The position numbers were made by a program, and so were the translations under genes. The notes below the pieces were generated by a model. That model did not search any database and was not told the DNA's origin. It was given only the letters and a program-made list of their open reading frames with translations. 39,020 bases of DNA, taken from the NCBI GenBank assembly GCA_020627945.1, contig JAHDFW010000014.1, positions 1 to 39,020 of the forward strand. Direction: 5' to 3'. Shown in pieces: positions 29,901-35,892 of the stretch; the first letter of the stretch is position 1, and each line of letters starts with the position of its first letter. This DNA is from Cytophagales bacterium. Its GTDB lineage: Bacteria > Bacteroidota > Bacteroidia > Cytophagales > JAHDFW01.

Positions 29901-32778
29901 GCCCTTGTTGCTCAACTTTCGACAACTTACTTAAATCCTTAATCTCAACGGGCAAATCACCAAGTTGGACCACTACTTTCGTTGGTTCTGAAAGTGCATG
30001 GAGATAAAATCTCGTGCGAAGGATATCGTGTTTTCGCACCAACAATTGTAAGGCATGTTCAAAAACTTCTACATTCGGAATATCCAACGCATACACAAAC
30101 TGGTCGTAGTACACAGGCTCTTCGGGACGTAAAATAGAACTATAAATCATCCCAGCTTCTATAGAACTTAACGGATAAAGGTCGTCATATTGCTTAGGCA
30201 AGACCTCTAAATTTTGTTCAACCGATGCAATTCGTGCCTTAAATTCCTCAATCTCAGAATAACCTAACTCAAGTTGATCCTGAATCGAAAATTGTACATT
30301 ATTAGGTTCTTCAAGTGCAATTGATAATTCTCTAATTGTAGGATATTTGAACACCAAATGTGCGGATAGGTCAATTTCTGCTTGTTGCTTAACATCAATT
30401 ACAACCTTAATAACTTTGAGTGAATCTCCTCCCAAAAGGAAAAAATCATCATCGATACCAATTTTAGGGTTTTTAAGAACATCCTCCCAAACTTTAACCA
30501 ACGCTCGTTGCAATTCAGATTCTGGAGCTATGTATTTCTGACGAACCCCTAACGAGTTTTCAATTGGGTCTGGTAACGCTTTTTTATCAATCTTACCGTT
30601 GGACGTCAATGGAATTTGGTCAATTTCAACAAAATAAGATGGCACCATATGCTTTGGAACCTGTTCGTTGAGAAACGAAATTAATGCTTTAGAATCAGGT
30701 AAATCTTCACCTATAAGGTATGCAACTAATTGTGGCTCATCATCTAGTAAGGTCATTGCTAACACCACACATTCCTTAATTGCGGAATGTTTGGTAAGGT
30801 GATTTTCAACCTCCCCTAATTCAATACGAAATCCTCGAATTTTAACCTGAGCGTCATTTCTTCCAAGATATTCAAAATCTCCATTTGGTAGTTTTCTGGC
30901 AAGGTCTCCAGATTTATACCAGCGTTGAGAAGAATCATATGGGCTAACAATAAAACGTTCTCCAGTAAGTTCTTCCCTGTTTAAATATCCGCGAGCAACT
31001 CCATCTCCAGCAACATACATTTCACCTGGAATACCATCAGATAATAATCTTTTATTCTCATCCAGAACATACAATTGAAGAGTAGGTATTGCAACTCCAA
31101 TATTACTAACGTTGTTATCTATTTCCGTTTTACCAATTTCCTTATATGTAACATGTACAGTTGTTTCGGTAATACCGTACATGTTGATCAGTTTGGTAGA
31201 AGGATATTTCTTGTTCCATTCCTTCAACTTTCCTGGAGACAGCGCCTCGCCACCAAAAACAACATAGCGTAAACCTAAATCTGCATCAGTACTAATGGTG
31301 AGCTCCTGATGGATTAGATTATAAAAGGCACTTGGAGTCTGATTAAGTACGGTAACTCCACTAGACTCCATGAGTTCCAAAAACAGGGCAGGACTCTGAG
31401 CTTCTTCCTTTGATAAAATAACCAACTGACCGCCATACAAAAGAGCCCCATACATTTCCCAAACCGAAAAATCAAAGCAGTAAGAATGAAACAAAGTCCA
31501 TACATCACTACTTGAGAATTCAAATAATGGCTGATCTGTAAAAAATAATCGCACCACATTTCTGTGCTCAACCATTACTCCCTTAGGTTTACCCGTAGAC
31601 CCTGATGTATATATAATGTAGGCTAAATCTTGCGGATCATTAACTTGAGCAGGGTTTTCTTTAGAAAAAGTACTTAAATCGGAATTATCAGTAAAAATTA
31701 GTTCCACAGGGGAATCCACCTGATCAACTAAATCTTCTTTAGTAATTAGAAGTTGAACTTTGCTGTCACTTAGAGTATAGTCAATTCTTTCTTTTGGATA
31801 ATCTGGATCAATAGGAACATATGCTCCACCAGCCTTTATGATACCTAAAAGAGAAACGATCATATCAAACGATCGATCTTGCAAAACCCCTACTAAATCA
31901 TTTCTATCAACACCTCTATCTCTTAAAGCATGAGCCAATTGATTGGCCTTTTGATTTAACTGTTCATAGGTAAAAGGATTCCCTTCAAAAATAAGTGCTA
32001 CAGAATTCGGATATTGAGCCGCTCGCTTTTCAAATATTGAAACTATTGTATCCGATTCTGGGTAACCTACATTCAATTCTTGCTGATCAGCGTACATTTT
32101 CTGATCGTCAAATAGTAGAATATCTTCTATTTTAACATCCAAATCTTCTTTTACGCTTGCCCAAATCGCGTTGACATGATTACAAAGGTTCTCGACAAAT
32201 CCAGAACCAAACAAAGAAGGATTATATGCTATTTCTAATACTCCTGCATTACTGAATTGAAATATTAAATCACAGGAAGAAGGTATAACATCTTTCTTAT
32301 TAACCCCCTCATAAACAACTGCTACTTCCGGGAGTTTTTCATCCAAATCATTGGATAGGGTTACAAGGTCAAAGTCTTGATGTTTAGTAGAGTTGAGGAT
32401 TGTTGTTTTAGATTGCTGTAATAATTCTCGAAAAGTAAAACCCTTAGAGATATCGGAACCAATCAAGACCAGCTTAGGACTAACAATTTCCTCTTTAAGC
32501 TTGAAAGAAGATGATAACAAACATATATTTTGATGCGAAGTGTATCGATAAAATAAAGCTTGAATAGTTGCTATTGAAAACACCGACTGTGCAATCGGAG
32601 ATTTCGCAATTTCCGTGGCAATGTTTTTAAAAGAATCAAGTTCGCACTTATAAACCTTCAAAACTTGATTTTCAAGAGGGTTACTAAAGCGTAATGCAGT
32701 ATAATCGACTTTATCCCCAGTCAATACTTTGCTCCAAAACTCCTTGCTAACCTGATCTTTTATCAAATCTCCCCCCAT
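17968..32778 (-). CDS. Four-module nonribosomal peptide synthetase NRPS-A (Thr, Cys-like, Thr, Ala-like), starter protein
   Basis: First gene of the operon. Approximate domains by residue: C-terminal lobe of a C domain 1-215, without HHxxxDG; A1 235-735; T1 750-820 (GGDS, Ser786); C1 860-1300 (HHAILDG 1000-1006, DCL-like); A2 1330-1830; T2 1845-1915 (LGAHSL, Ser1884); C2 with HHIISDG 2070-2076; C3 with HHVIFDG 2530-2536; A3 2835-3335; T3 Ser3388; C4 with HHIISDG 3568-3574; A4 3890-4375; T4 Ser4421; C5 with HHIISDG 4609-4615; basic tail 4915-4936 ending GGFDFD. Pocket codes read by hand: A1 DFWNVGMVHK and A3 DFWNIGMVHK (both Thr), A2 DLYDFSLVWK (Cys-like family, but Asp instead of Asn at 278), A4 DLYNNALTYK (Ala-like, from memory). 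C2 and C3 are adjacent with no A-T between them. The remnant-A-T start resembles free amino acid starters such as GrsA; there is no acyl-starter C domain, so a lipopeptide is not indicated. The ATG at 32778 fits a promoter 29 bases upstream, giving a leader of about 22 bases. The reading frame is intact. Confidence 0.97.
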   Translation of the reverse strand: MGGDLIKDQVSKEFWSKVLTGDKVDYTALRFSNPLENQVLKVYKCELDSFKNIATEIAKSPIAQSVFSIATIQALFYRYTSHQNICLLSSSFKLKEEIVSPKLVLIGSDISKGFTFRELLQQSKTTILNSTKHQDFDLVTLSNDLDEKLPEVAVVYEGVNKKDVIPSSCDLIFQFSNAGVLEIAYNPSLFGSGFVENLCNHVNAIWASVKEDLDVKIEDILLFDDQKMYADQQELNVGYPESDTIVSIFEKRAAQYPNSVALIFEGNPFTYEQLNQKANQLAHALRDRGVDRNDLVGVLQDRSFDMIVSLLGIIKAGGAYVPIDPDYPKERIDYTLSDSKVQLLITKEDLVDQVDSPVELIFTDNSDLSTFSKENPAQVNDPQDLAYIIYTSGSTGKPKGVMVEHRNVVRLFFTDQPLFEFSSSDVWTLFHSYCFDFSVWEMYGALLYGGQLVILSKEEAQSPALFLELMESSGVTVLNQTPSAFYNLIHQELTISTDADLGLRYVVFGGEALSPGKLKEWNKKYPSTKLINMYGITETTVHVTYKEIGKTEIDNNVSNIGVAIPTLQLYVLDENKRLLSDGIPGEMYVAGDGVARGYLNREELTGERFIVSPYDSSQRWYKSGDLARKLPNGDFEYLGRNDAQVKIRGFRIELGEVENHLTKHSAIKECVVLAMTLLDDEPQLVAYLIGEDLPDSKALISFLNEQVPKHMVPSYFVEIDQIPLTSNGKIDKKALPDPIENSLGVRQKYIAPESELQRALVKVWEDVLKNPKIGIDDDFFLLGGDSLKVIKVVIDVKQQAEIDLSAHLVFKYPTIRELSIALEEPNNVQFSIQDQLELGYSEIEEFKARIASVEQNLEVLPKQYDDLYPLSSIEAGMIYSSILRPEEPVYYDQFVYALDIPNVEVFEHALQLLVRKHDILRTRFYLHALSEPTKVVVQLGDLPVEIKDLSKLSKVEQQGQINAYMSADTQKRYSFDGDILWYITAFKTDDTTYQIIWSVHHAILDGWSVNAFSTELVNLCANPALNELNGLEDLKHSYKDFCALNLAKKANLDNQEYWKQLLAGYTRNKLPFNISGKKLNQELGMIYATRFEGAQFIQSLDEVVKVNRVAAKALYLSAYLYLMHLITSEKDVVTGVVSHHRPEIEDGEKILGCFLNTIPIRVDFAQVKTYADLLSEVQNYLVEVKQHEIDLVEISTLVDSQASAENPIFDCIFNFTDFHVRNEAKLSEQLSTAEFRLTDEVERTQANQMTNTLFDFEVDKTGGRLRVQVKYAKAFFHDGDVEYAIQLYLNILQQFVENLQNEFNTNLILEEDDREKILYGFNNTIVDYPKEKSMHQLFEEQVQITPNAIALTQDGKSLTYQALETKANQVANYLIDLGVENAENIGVITDRGFDMIIAMYGILKAGGAYVPIDPTYPIDRQKYILENSNASKILVDHDYQVISDMKEKVQGIRLDSESIKISSSESPNLIKNSQDLAYTIYTSGSTGRPKGVMIEHHSAVNLINWVNKKFDVGQGDRLLFITSMCFDLSVYDIFGTLACGATVVIAKKDQVEDPERLMSLMIKEKITFWDSVPTTMNYLVDMIETSETDYQQTDLRLVFMSGDWIPVTLSNRIKKYFPNAQNISLGGATEGTVWSNYYPIETVEEDQISIPYGVPIDNNFFYILDDFGNPVPKGVAGELHIGGVGVARGYANDEQKTSAQFVKDPYSRLPDAMMYKTGDLGRLMPDGNMEFLGRKDFQVKIRGFRVELGEIENQLQLIPQVHRAIVLAKGDNNHSKFLCAYVVESESISNDEIKRLIGEHLPDYMIPSVIIRIDQVPITANGKIDRKALPEPEELQENAVNYEAPEEGLEKELEQLWVKVLGKINQADFKIGRNDNVFELGAHSLHAGAFVSLVQKNLELPINLRELFGNPTIKGLAKLLSGKNTSRYDQIKKISKQEHYPLSFAQKQLWLADQVQGGSTTYILSGKNVLNGDLDVEAFKQAFNEIIKRHEALRISFLELEGEPFQKINEAVPFELSVVDLSSRTNAEELLIEHLDANARTPFDLSTPPLLRASLVVLPEQRNVLMYAMHHIISDGWSMGLMISEAVELYNNYSSGKSELDYSPTEFQFMDFVAWENEQLSDKTIGELKVFWDKHFDGGIRSLDLPYDKMRSGMALEQPGKTLPFWIEDELVNGLYDLAKSQKVTLNVLLMSIYTLFLSKISSSEEVTIRSITSGRNKPELEKLVGYFVRVLGIKNYPSGNKSFATYLDEVKNRYLDVLDHNMYPFEKILEQYSAAELGTTGNLINASFALQNLNTVEQLQQSEKLEGVQSKGINHEAGVARNDLLLTVKETNGGLTFLMNYNTDLFHESKVNLMADWFKNLLKEVVAQPYQELSDFKLSTGQEDSLYSHLGVSKSDYSELLPLTTIQRDLYLDTILNPEDAAHSLAFYVELNRDLNVEVWQQAVQKVIALSPSLRTKIVVRDNDIYQGFKTDTSLEHKLIQVDGLAINEIEKLIEAEAKVPYNFDSTELLRHVLIKNSDQQYFSLLCAHHVIFDGWSFKLFFEKATEIYQSLMENREVDYTTDNVFSSYVNWHNNHFDSHETEIYWTNKLAEVEPLHVYHQGHLLNSEEDNLISRQTYLTESQISAIESYCSSNKISVSLYFKSLFALLIKIHTRTETDFTIRELLGGRTKDQLQGMGCYYHSIPVCFAASCWDNSDSVLDYFNYVKSQKKELGERQNVSFLLQNKIIGKEEISFYYNYQTYFKLNLLGEDVPLKSINTYSENQVQLLVRETFDGLKLILDFDQRYFHDYDLIDRLLNVSDQITAGVTSIKALKLVDSEQLSLVAHSNLKEITYPNVQIHEIFEQQVLAFPNQIAVKFDDISLTYSELNSKANQFAHYIRSKRTVQPDDLIGLFTDRSEQMIVGILAILKSGAGYVPIDPNYPKDRIHHFITDSNVDLILTNQADHPALEGVTVELMDLSENLDRVNDLPNTNLTSISSPESIAYVIYTSGSTGVPKGTLVEHGNVVSLLSNSGFGKQGYEFHFDENDTWTLFHSFCFDFSIWEIFGALFKGGKVVIVPKEIASSPTEFRKLLIRENVTVLNQIPSLFVNLIEEELAHEASELNLNYVIFGGEALQPATLNRWYQKYPDTRLINMYGITETTVHVTYKEITEEEIKIGKSNIGKVIPSLEAYLMDSDLNVLPVGIPGEICISGYGVSRGYLNRDELTAQRFVENPLNPSSRLYRSGDLGRLLPNGEIEYLGRIDQQVKVRGFRIELGEIESRLLNHPKVQNAIVTTKVLVNNEQELVAYVQSQDDIETLDLRAFMLELLPDYMVPSHFVVLAQFPTTASGKVNRRALPEVDLSRSGDNQYVPPRNNIELTVQSIWKDVLAKPQISINDNFFEIGGHSLKATRVASAVHKHLNVEIPIRSIFIAPTIRELAELIESKGQGDHFDVKPIEKRDHYPISAAQRRMYILNQLQPLDTTYNMPVVMNLVGALDVNKLQNAFDQLLDRHDSLRTSFKIVEGKPVQVIIEGINVEIENYDSTKEDARRIVKDFIRPFDLSSASLFRVGLIKLGEEEFVLMTDMHHIISDGVSMQILVQEFLDLYEGKELEPVKLTYKDYANWQNEWSKSDKMQKQESFWMDQFSGEIPVLNLHPDYSRPPVQTFDGAQIYDSFSESESLALKEIVKQSGSTLYILLLAIYNVTLAKYSNQEDIVVGSPIAGRSHSDLEHIIGMFVNTIALRNYPNKDLTFSNFLNQVRENTLEVYDNQTYQFEDIVEKLDVVRDLSRNPLFDTMFIFQNLRDQEKKPRSIKGLEISRFGTDVTTSKFDLTLEAWENADQLSFSLTYATKLFKSESIERFAEHFKQVAREIIQNPDLKLASVQLLSDNEKKLVLEDFNNTYLEYDHSLNVLGLFKKQVKNNPEKIALHFEDQQITYQNLDEKSNGLANVLLDEGVTKATILPIMVDRSVDMVVALLAILKAGAAYVPVDPKYPADRIKYMISNSDAQFILCSEAYAGNLEEVDVKTIVLEQLIEKADKSTNEISNLEIEASQLAYVIYTSGSTGLPKGVSITHGNLTSLLHWALDEFSSLKADTLFAATSYSFDLSIYELFYGLVSGKKIRLLQDGTEIPKYLSSETKILLNTVPSVVLQLVESQCDLSNVVGINMAGEPIPLKIKEQLDLDNIVVRNLYGPSEDTTYSTHYLIKDVDARQVVGKPIANTKAFVLDSDQNLLGIGIPGELYLSGESVTQGYLNNDQLTAERYVTYNHISDERMYKTGDLVRWLESGDLEYLGRIDQQVKIRGFRIELEEIQNQLEALNNIDQAVVIVSENGSRDKQLGAYFTSSKSSVEIGEIRSLLGNKLPSYMIPMFFMQLGEIPRTPNGKIDKKALPKGSFETLSKLVVEPETKLQATIAEIWSEVLGVEKVGIEDNFYELGGHSLMAMQVVLRISSQTSLDVQLSDLFHAKTVKELAERLENKGNDSVSVELTTIDKADYYDVSHAQKRLWFLAQLNEANNVAYNMPAAFILTGDLDTEAFKKAFGSLVERHEILRTVFIQVDGQPKQQVNDFKGFEINELDLTGSNDPQEEAKKMASSNAQTPFDMEKGPLMRVTLAKLEDSKYLFLFAMHHIISDGWSLDLLIKEVITFYNYHTGVTSKIPADLSLHYKDFAAWHNALLEQDEQKVHEAYWKEKMSGSLQTLKLPYDKLKDKNTGMQGGKLSFQLDENITSKIREIARLNSTTPYNVVLGSLYILLYKLTSQNDLIIGSPVAGRIDEKLENQIGYYLNTLALRTVIDSNDSFESLLNNTIATVLEAQDHQIYPYDKLVSDLKIKNPHLSNGLFNVGFTWGVEQVNTESSKETIASDLTMQRFGDRQDIAKSDLWFYGSDYGKSIGLFVVYNTGLFEGQKMQMHMDLFKTIINKVLEDPKAIVSEVIKTEQNKPKRKSKRQRGGFDFD

Positions 32779-32806
32779 GAATAGTATTAGTTTAGTTTAG
32801 TTATTA

Positions 32807-32836
32807 CAAATCTAGCGGGTAATTAACAGACCTCAA
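32807..32836 (-). promoter_or_regulatory. Bacteroidota promoter of the NRPS operon
   Basis: On the minus strand TTG (32836-32834) is followed after 19 bases by TAGATTTG (32814-32807), a full match to TTG-N19-TAnnTTTG. The start of transcription should be near 32800, leaving a leader of about 22 bases and no room for a riboswitch or attenuator. An 8-bp inverted repeat (32818-32825 with 32881-32888) overlaps the spacer. The rest of 32837-33006 holds nothing else that I recognise. Confidence 0.75.
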
Positions 32837-33006
32837 ACCGATTAGGAAATTAATTCATTGTTATAAAATAAATCTATGCCTAATTACCAACTTTAAAACA
32901 CAATATTATTACTTTCAAAAGGGTCATGAACACATCTAAACTAAGACATGAAAGAAGAAAATAATTTCAAACACACGAATAACAAACATTCATCTATAAA
33001 CAAAGA

Positions 33007-33030
33007 AAGCCCAGACTTTCGTCTGGGCTT
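33007..33030 (-). terminator. Intrinsic terminator of the tRNA-Leu/tRNA-Gly operon
   Basis: Perfect 10-bp stem AAGCCCAGAC / GTCTGGGCTT around a 4-base loop, followed on the minus strand by a T-rich run (TTTCTTTG reading 33008 downwards). It lies 13 bases after the tRNA-Leu 3' end and separates the tRNA operon from the NRPS promoter. Confidence 0.8.
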
Positions 33031-33042
33031 CTTCTAAATAAG

Positions 33043-33126
33043 TACAAGAGGTGGGACTTGAACCCACACGACCCGAAGGTCACAAGATTTTAAGTCTTGC
33101 GTGTCTACCAATTCCACCACTCCTGC
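33043..33126 (-). tRNA. tRNA-Leu (anticodon TAA)
   Basis: Class II tRNA of 84 bases on the minus strand. The anticodon stem CAAGA/TCTTG encloses CTTAAAA, giving anticodon TAA for the UUA codon. The long variable arm GACC-TTCG-GGTC is typical of tRNA-Leu. The acceptor stem GCAGGAG pairs with CTCTTGT using G-T wobbles, the discriminator is A, and CCA is not encoded. It is downstream of tRNA-Gly in one transcript. Confidence 0.95.
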
Positions 33127-33172
33127 AACCGCTAAAATCAACCTTCAACATACAAATGGTTAATCTTAGTAG

Positions 33173-33245
33173 AGCGAAACACGGGGCTCAAACCCGCGAC
33201 CTCCACCTTGGCAAGGTGGCGCTCTATCAACTGAGCTAGTTTCGC
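33173..33245 (-). tRNA. tRNA-Gly (anticodon GCC)
   Basis: A 73-base cloverleaf on the minus strand. The acceptor GCGAAAC pairs with GTTTCGC, the D arm is GCTC/GAGC, the anticodon stem CCACC/GGTGG encloses TTGCCAA with anticodon GCC, and the discriminator is T. CCA is not encoded. It is the first gene of the two-tRNA operon, 46 bases before tRNA-Leu. Confidence 0.96.
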
Positions 33246-33291
33246 ATATTTGCTGCACTTCTATTTTTCTCGTCTTGAAAAATTGGGATTG

Positions 33292-33321
33292 CAAATATAA
33301 TGATTGGTTTTATATGCGCAA
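33292..33321 (-). promoter_or_regulatory. Bacteroidota promoter of the tRNA-Gly/tRNA-Leu operon
   Basis: On the minus strand TTG (33321-33319) is followed after 19 bases by TATATTTG (33299-33292), an exact consensus. It is divergent from the ahcY promoter; the two share the 166-base region 33246-33411. Confidence 0.8.
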
Positions 33322-33337
33322 TATGTTTGAGTAAAAA

Positions 33338-33368
33338 TTGATTAAAAAAAATGTTATTTGTACTTTTG
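33338..33368 (+). promoter_or_regulatory. Bacteroidota promoter of ahcY
   Basis: TTG (33338-33340) is followed after 20 bases by TACTTTTG (33361-33368), matching TAnnTTTG. The predicted start is about 33375, giving a leader of about 37 bases before the ATG at 33412. Confidence 0.75.
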
Positions 33369-33411
33369 CACCTCATATCAATATAGATACTAATTAATAA
33401 ACAATAAAGTA

Positions 33412-34722
33412 ATGAGCAACGTAGAAACATTACCATATAAAGTAAAGGATATTAGCCTTGCTGATTGGGGACGTAAAGAAATTAAGTTAGCGGAAGCAGA
33501 AATGCCAGGTCTTATGGCACTTCGTGAGGAGTATGGACAAAGCAAACCATTAGCAGGATCGCGTATCGCTGGGTGTCTTCACATGACAATCCAGACCGCT
33601 GTTCTTATTGAAACATTGGTTGAACTTGGTGCAGATGTAACTTGGTCTTCTTGTAACATCTTCTCAACTCAAGATCATGCTGCTGCAGCTATCGCTGCCG
33701 CTGGTATTCCAGTTTATGCTTGGAAAGGAATGAACGAAGAAGAATTCGATTGGTGTATCGAACAAACTCTATTCGCATTTAAAGACGGACAACCTCTTAA
33801 CATGATTTTGGACGATGGTGGAGACCTTACTAACATGGTATTCGATCGTTTCCCTCAACTTTGTAAAGATATTAAAGGTCTTTCTGAAGAAACTACTACT
33901 GGTGTTCACCGTCTTTATGACAGAATGAAGAACAACACTTTAGTAATGCCTGCTATCAATGTTAACGATTCTGTTACTAAGTCTAAATTTGACAACAAAT
34001 ACGGTTGTAAAGAATCTTTAGTTGATGCAATCAGAAGAGCTACAGACGTAATGCTAGCTGGTAAAGTTGCTGTTGTTTGTGGATACGGTGACGTAGGTAA
34101 AGGTTCTGCAGCTTCTTTGCAAGGTGCTGGTGCAAGAGTTATCGTTACAGAAATTGACCCTATTTGTGCACTTCAAGCTGCTATGGACGGTTTTGCCGTT
34201 AAGACTCTTGAAAATGCTGTAGGTGAAGCTGATATCGTTGTTACTACTACTGGTAACAAAGACATCGTAGTTGGTCGTCACTTCGAAGCTATGAAGGACA
34301 AAACTATCGTTTGTAACATTGGTCACTTTGATAACGAAATTGATGTTGCTTGGTTAAATAACAACCATGGTGGATCAAAAATGGAAATCAAACCACAAGT
34401 TGACATGTACAACGTAAATGGAAATGATATCATTCTTCTTGCAGAAGGTCGTTTGGTAAACCTTGGATGTGCAACAGGACACCCATCGTTTGTAATGTCT
34501 AACTCATTTACCAACCAAACATTAGCTCAACTTGAACTTTGGAACAATTCTGCTAATTACAAGAACGAGGTTTACATGTTACCTAAACATTTAGATGAAA
34601 AGGTTGCAAGACTTCACTTGAGTAAAATTGGAGTAGAGTTAACAAAACTAACGGAAGATCAAGCTGATTATATTGGTGTTACAGTGGACGGACCGTTCAA
34701 ACCAGAACACTACAGATATTAA
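33412..34722 (+). CDS. ahcY: S-adenosylhomocysteinase
   Basis: Cytosolic enzyme that reversibly splits S-adenosylhomocysteine into adenosine and homocysteine, with bound NAD as catalytic cofactor. It relieves product inhibition of methyltransferases in the activated methyl cycle. The length of 436 residues is normal. Visible family signatures: CLHMTIQTA with H57; LDDGGDLT with D135; [12 protein letters not shown] with E160; [13 protein letters not shown] with K190, D194 and N195; C199; the NAD-binding GYGDVGKG at 224-231; [11 protein letters not shown]; and the C-terminal KPEHYRY carrying K430 and Y434, which contact NAD of the partner subunit. Most of these sit at a constant +4 offset from the human enzyme as I recall its numbering. 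It has its own promoter and terminator, so it is a single-gene unit. A housekeeping gene with no evident tie to the NRPS operon. Confidence 0.98.
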   Translation: MSNVETLPYKVKDISLADWGRKEIKLAEAEMPGLMALREEYGQSKPLAGSRIAGCLHMTIQTAVLIETLVELGADVTWSSCNIFSTQDHAAAAIAAAGIPVYAWKGMNEEEFDWCIEQTLFAFKDGQPLNMILDDGGDLTNMVFDRFPQLCKDIKGLSEETTTGVHRLYDRMKNNTLVMPAINVNDSVTKSKFDNKYGCKESLVDAIRRATDVMLAGKVAVVCGYGDVGKGSAASLQGAGARVIVTEIDPICALQAAMDGFAVKTLENAVGEADIVVTTTGNKDIVVGRHFEAMKDKTIVCNIGHFDNEIDVAWLNNNHGGSKMEIKPQVDMYNVNGNDIILLAEGRLVNLGCATGHPSFVMSNSFTNQTLAQLELWNNSANYKNEVYMLPKHLDEKVARLHLSKIGVELTKLTEDQADYIGVTVDGPFKPEHYRY

Positions 34723-34743
34723 TCTAATAATAACGATTATTTT

Positions 34744-34782
34744 AAAAACCTTCTCGAATTGAATTTTCGGGAAGGTTTTTTT
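34744..34782 (+). terminator. Intrinsic terminator of ahcY
   Basis: A 15-bp stem (34744-34758 with 34766-34780, one G-T pair) around a 7-base loop, followed by a continuous T run. It begins 22 bases after the ahcY stop codon. Confidence 0.9.
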
Positions 34783-34821
34783 GTATCTAATAGTATGTAT
34801 TACTTATTATTGGCACAAGAT

Positions 34822-34853
34822 TTGAGCTCCCAGTGTAAATAGGAATCAATTTG
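34822..34853 (+). promoter_or_regulatory. Possible promoter of the DUF547 gene
   Basis: TTG (34822-34824), 21 bases, then TCAATTTG (34846-34853), a one-mismatch version of TAnnTTTG. It would give a leader of about 24 bases. No better candidate lies between the ahcY terminator and the gene. Confidence 0.4.
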
Positions 34854-34883
34854 AAAAGACAATAATTTAGATAAATTAAATCT

Positions 34884-35639
34884 ATGAACTCAAGAAAAAA
34901 CATCAAGTTTGGAATTTTAACCCTGCTTATCGCTTTAACGGGGAGTTTCATTTCCACCAACTCTTATGGTGAAAAACATCCAATCAACCACGGACTTTGG
35001 AATCAAGTACTAAAGAAATTTGTGACAGACGATGGTCAGGTGGATTATATGGCAATTAAACAAGACCTAAACTTCAAAAAGTATTTGCATATAATGAGCG
35101 CCACTCCTCCACAGGATTCTTGGACGGAGCAGGAAAAATTAACTTACTGGATTAATGCATACAATGCTTTTACCGTAAAATTAATTATTGACAATTACCC
35201 ATTAAAAAGCATCAAAGACTTAAGTACTTCTACTAAAGAAGTATGGAAAATTAAGTTTGCTAAAATTGGCAATACAACATACAGCTTAAACGACATTGAG
35301 CATGAAATTTTAAGAAAGCAGTTCAATGAACCTAGAATTCACTTTGCGATTGTATGCGCTTCATTTTCTTGCCCTAATCTTAGAAACACATCATTTCAGG
35401 TTGACATTTTGGACCAACAGTTAGATGAGCAAGCCAAAAAATTCATCAATGATCCAACCAAAAATAAGATCAGTGCAGACAAGGCTGAAATATCTCAAAT
35501 TTTCAATTGGTTCAAGGGAGATTTTACCAAAGAGATGAAATTCAAAGATTTCATAAACAAATACAGTGACACTAAAATTTCAAGAAAGACTAAAATCAGC
35601 TACATGAAGTATGATTGGTCTTTGAATGAAAGAAAATAA
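34884..35639 (+). CDS. Exported DUF547 protein
   Basis: 251 residues with an N-terminal signal peptide (basic MNSRKNIK, hydrophobic stretch 9-24, probable cleavage near SYG at 27-29), so it should act in the periplasm or at the outer membrane. The rest is a DUF547 domain: YWINAYNAFTV at 88-98, a KIGN turn with LNDIEHEILR at 135-144, RIHFAIVCASFSCPNL at 151-166, and IFNWFKGDF at 206-214. C158 and C163 are in the core motif and could form a disulfide after export. Related domains also occur in plant and animal proteins; no biochemical role is established that I know of. The gene stands alone, between the ahcY terminator and a repeat element. Family confident, function unknown. Confidence 0.9.
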   Translation: MNSRKNIKFGILTLLIALTGSFISTNSYGEKHPINHGLWNQVLKKFVTDDGQVDYMAIKQDLNFKKYLHIMSATPPQDSWTEQEKLTYWINAYNAFTVKLIIDNYPLKSIKDLSTSTKEVWKIKFAKIGNTTYSLNDIEHEILRKQFNEPRIHFAIVCASFSCPNLRNTSFQVDILDQQLDEQAKKFINDPTKNKISADKAEISQIFNWFKGDFTKEMKFKDFINKYSDTKISRKTKISYMKYDWSLNERK

Positions 35640-35699
35640 AGTGGGGTTGGTCAAACGGAAAAGTCCAAGTTCAAATCTAAAAAGCAATTTCAATAATAA

Positions 35700-35828
35700 A
35701 ATTGTCAGTTCGAGTAGCGCTGAGATGCGATAGCATGATCGGTGTTGTATCTAGAACGGCTTGTAAACTATAAATCCGTTCTCGATACATTCCTGACTAC
35801 TCCGTGCCAGGAACACGAACTGACAATT
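35700..35828. repeat. Compound palindromic (REPIN-like) intergenic repeat
   Basis: The outer arms 35700-35712 and 35816-35828 are a perfect 13-bp inverted repeat (AATTGTCAGTTCG). Inside, 35746-35759 and 35776-35789 form a 14-bp stem with one mismatch around a 16-base loop, and GAGTAG/CTACTC adds a third paired segment. Each half is itself roughly palindromic: CAGTTCGAG at one end resembles the reverse complement of CTAGAACGG at the other. The element fills most of the gap between two convergent genes. Similar CAGTTCGAG/CGAGAAC elements recur in flavobacterial genomes in my memory. No coding potential was seen. Confidence 0.7.
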
Positions 35829-35892
35829 ACAATTCCTCTCTTTATTAAACCCAATAAATTGATCCAATAAAACAAGCACAGATAGGCATTAA

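Noticed and set aside
28879-30201. Heterocyclisation domain before the Cys-like module
   Set aside because: C1 carries HHAILDG, not the DxxxxD motif of Cy domains.
178-32778. Siderophore assignment from Orn, Ser, Thr and Asp
   Set aside because: No TonB receptor, Fur-like box, ornithine hydroxylase or transporter is in the window; the residue set alone does not decide it.
34054-34326. Open frame antisense to ahcY
   Set aside because: A shadow of a strongly coding gene; no promoter of its own and no recognisable protein. The same applies to the short plus-strand frames throughout the NRPS genes.
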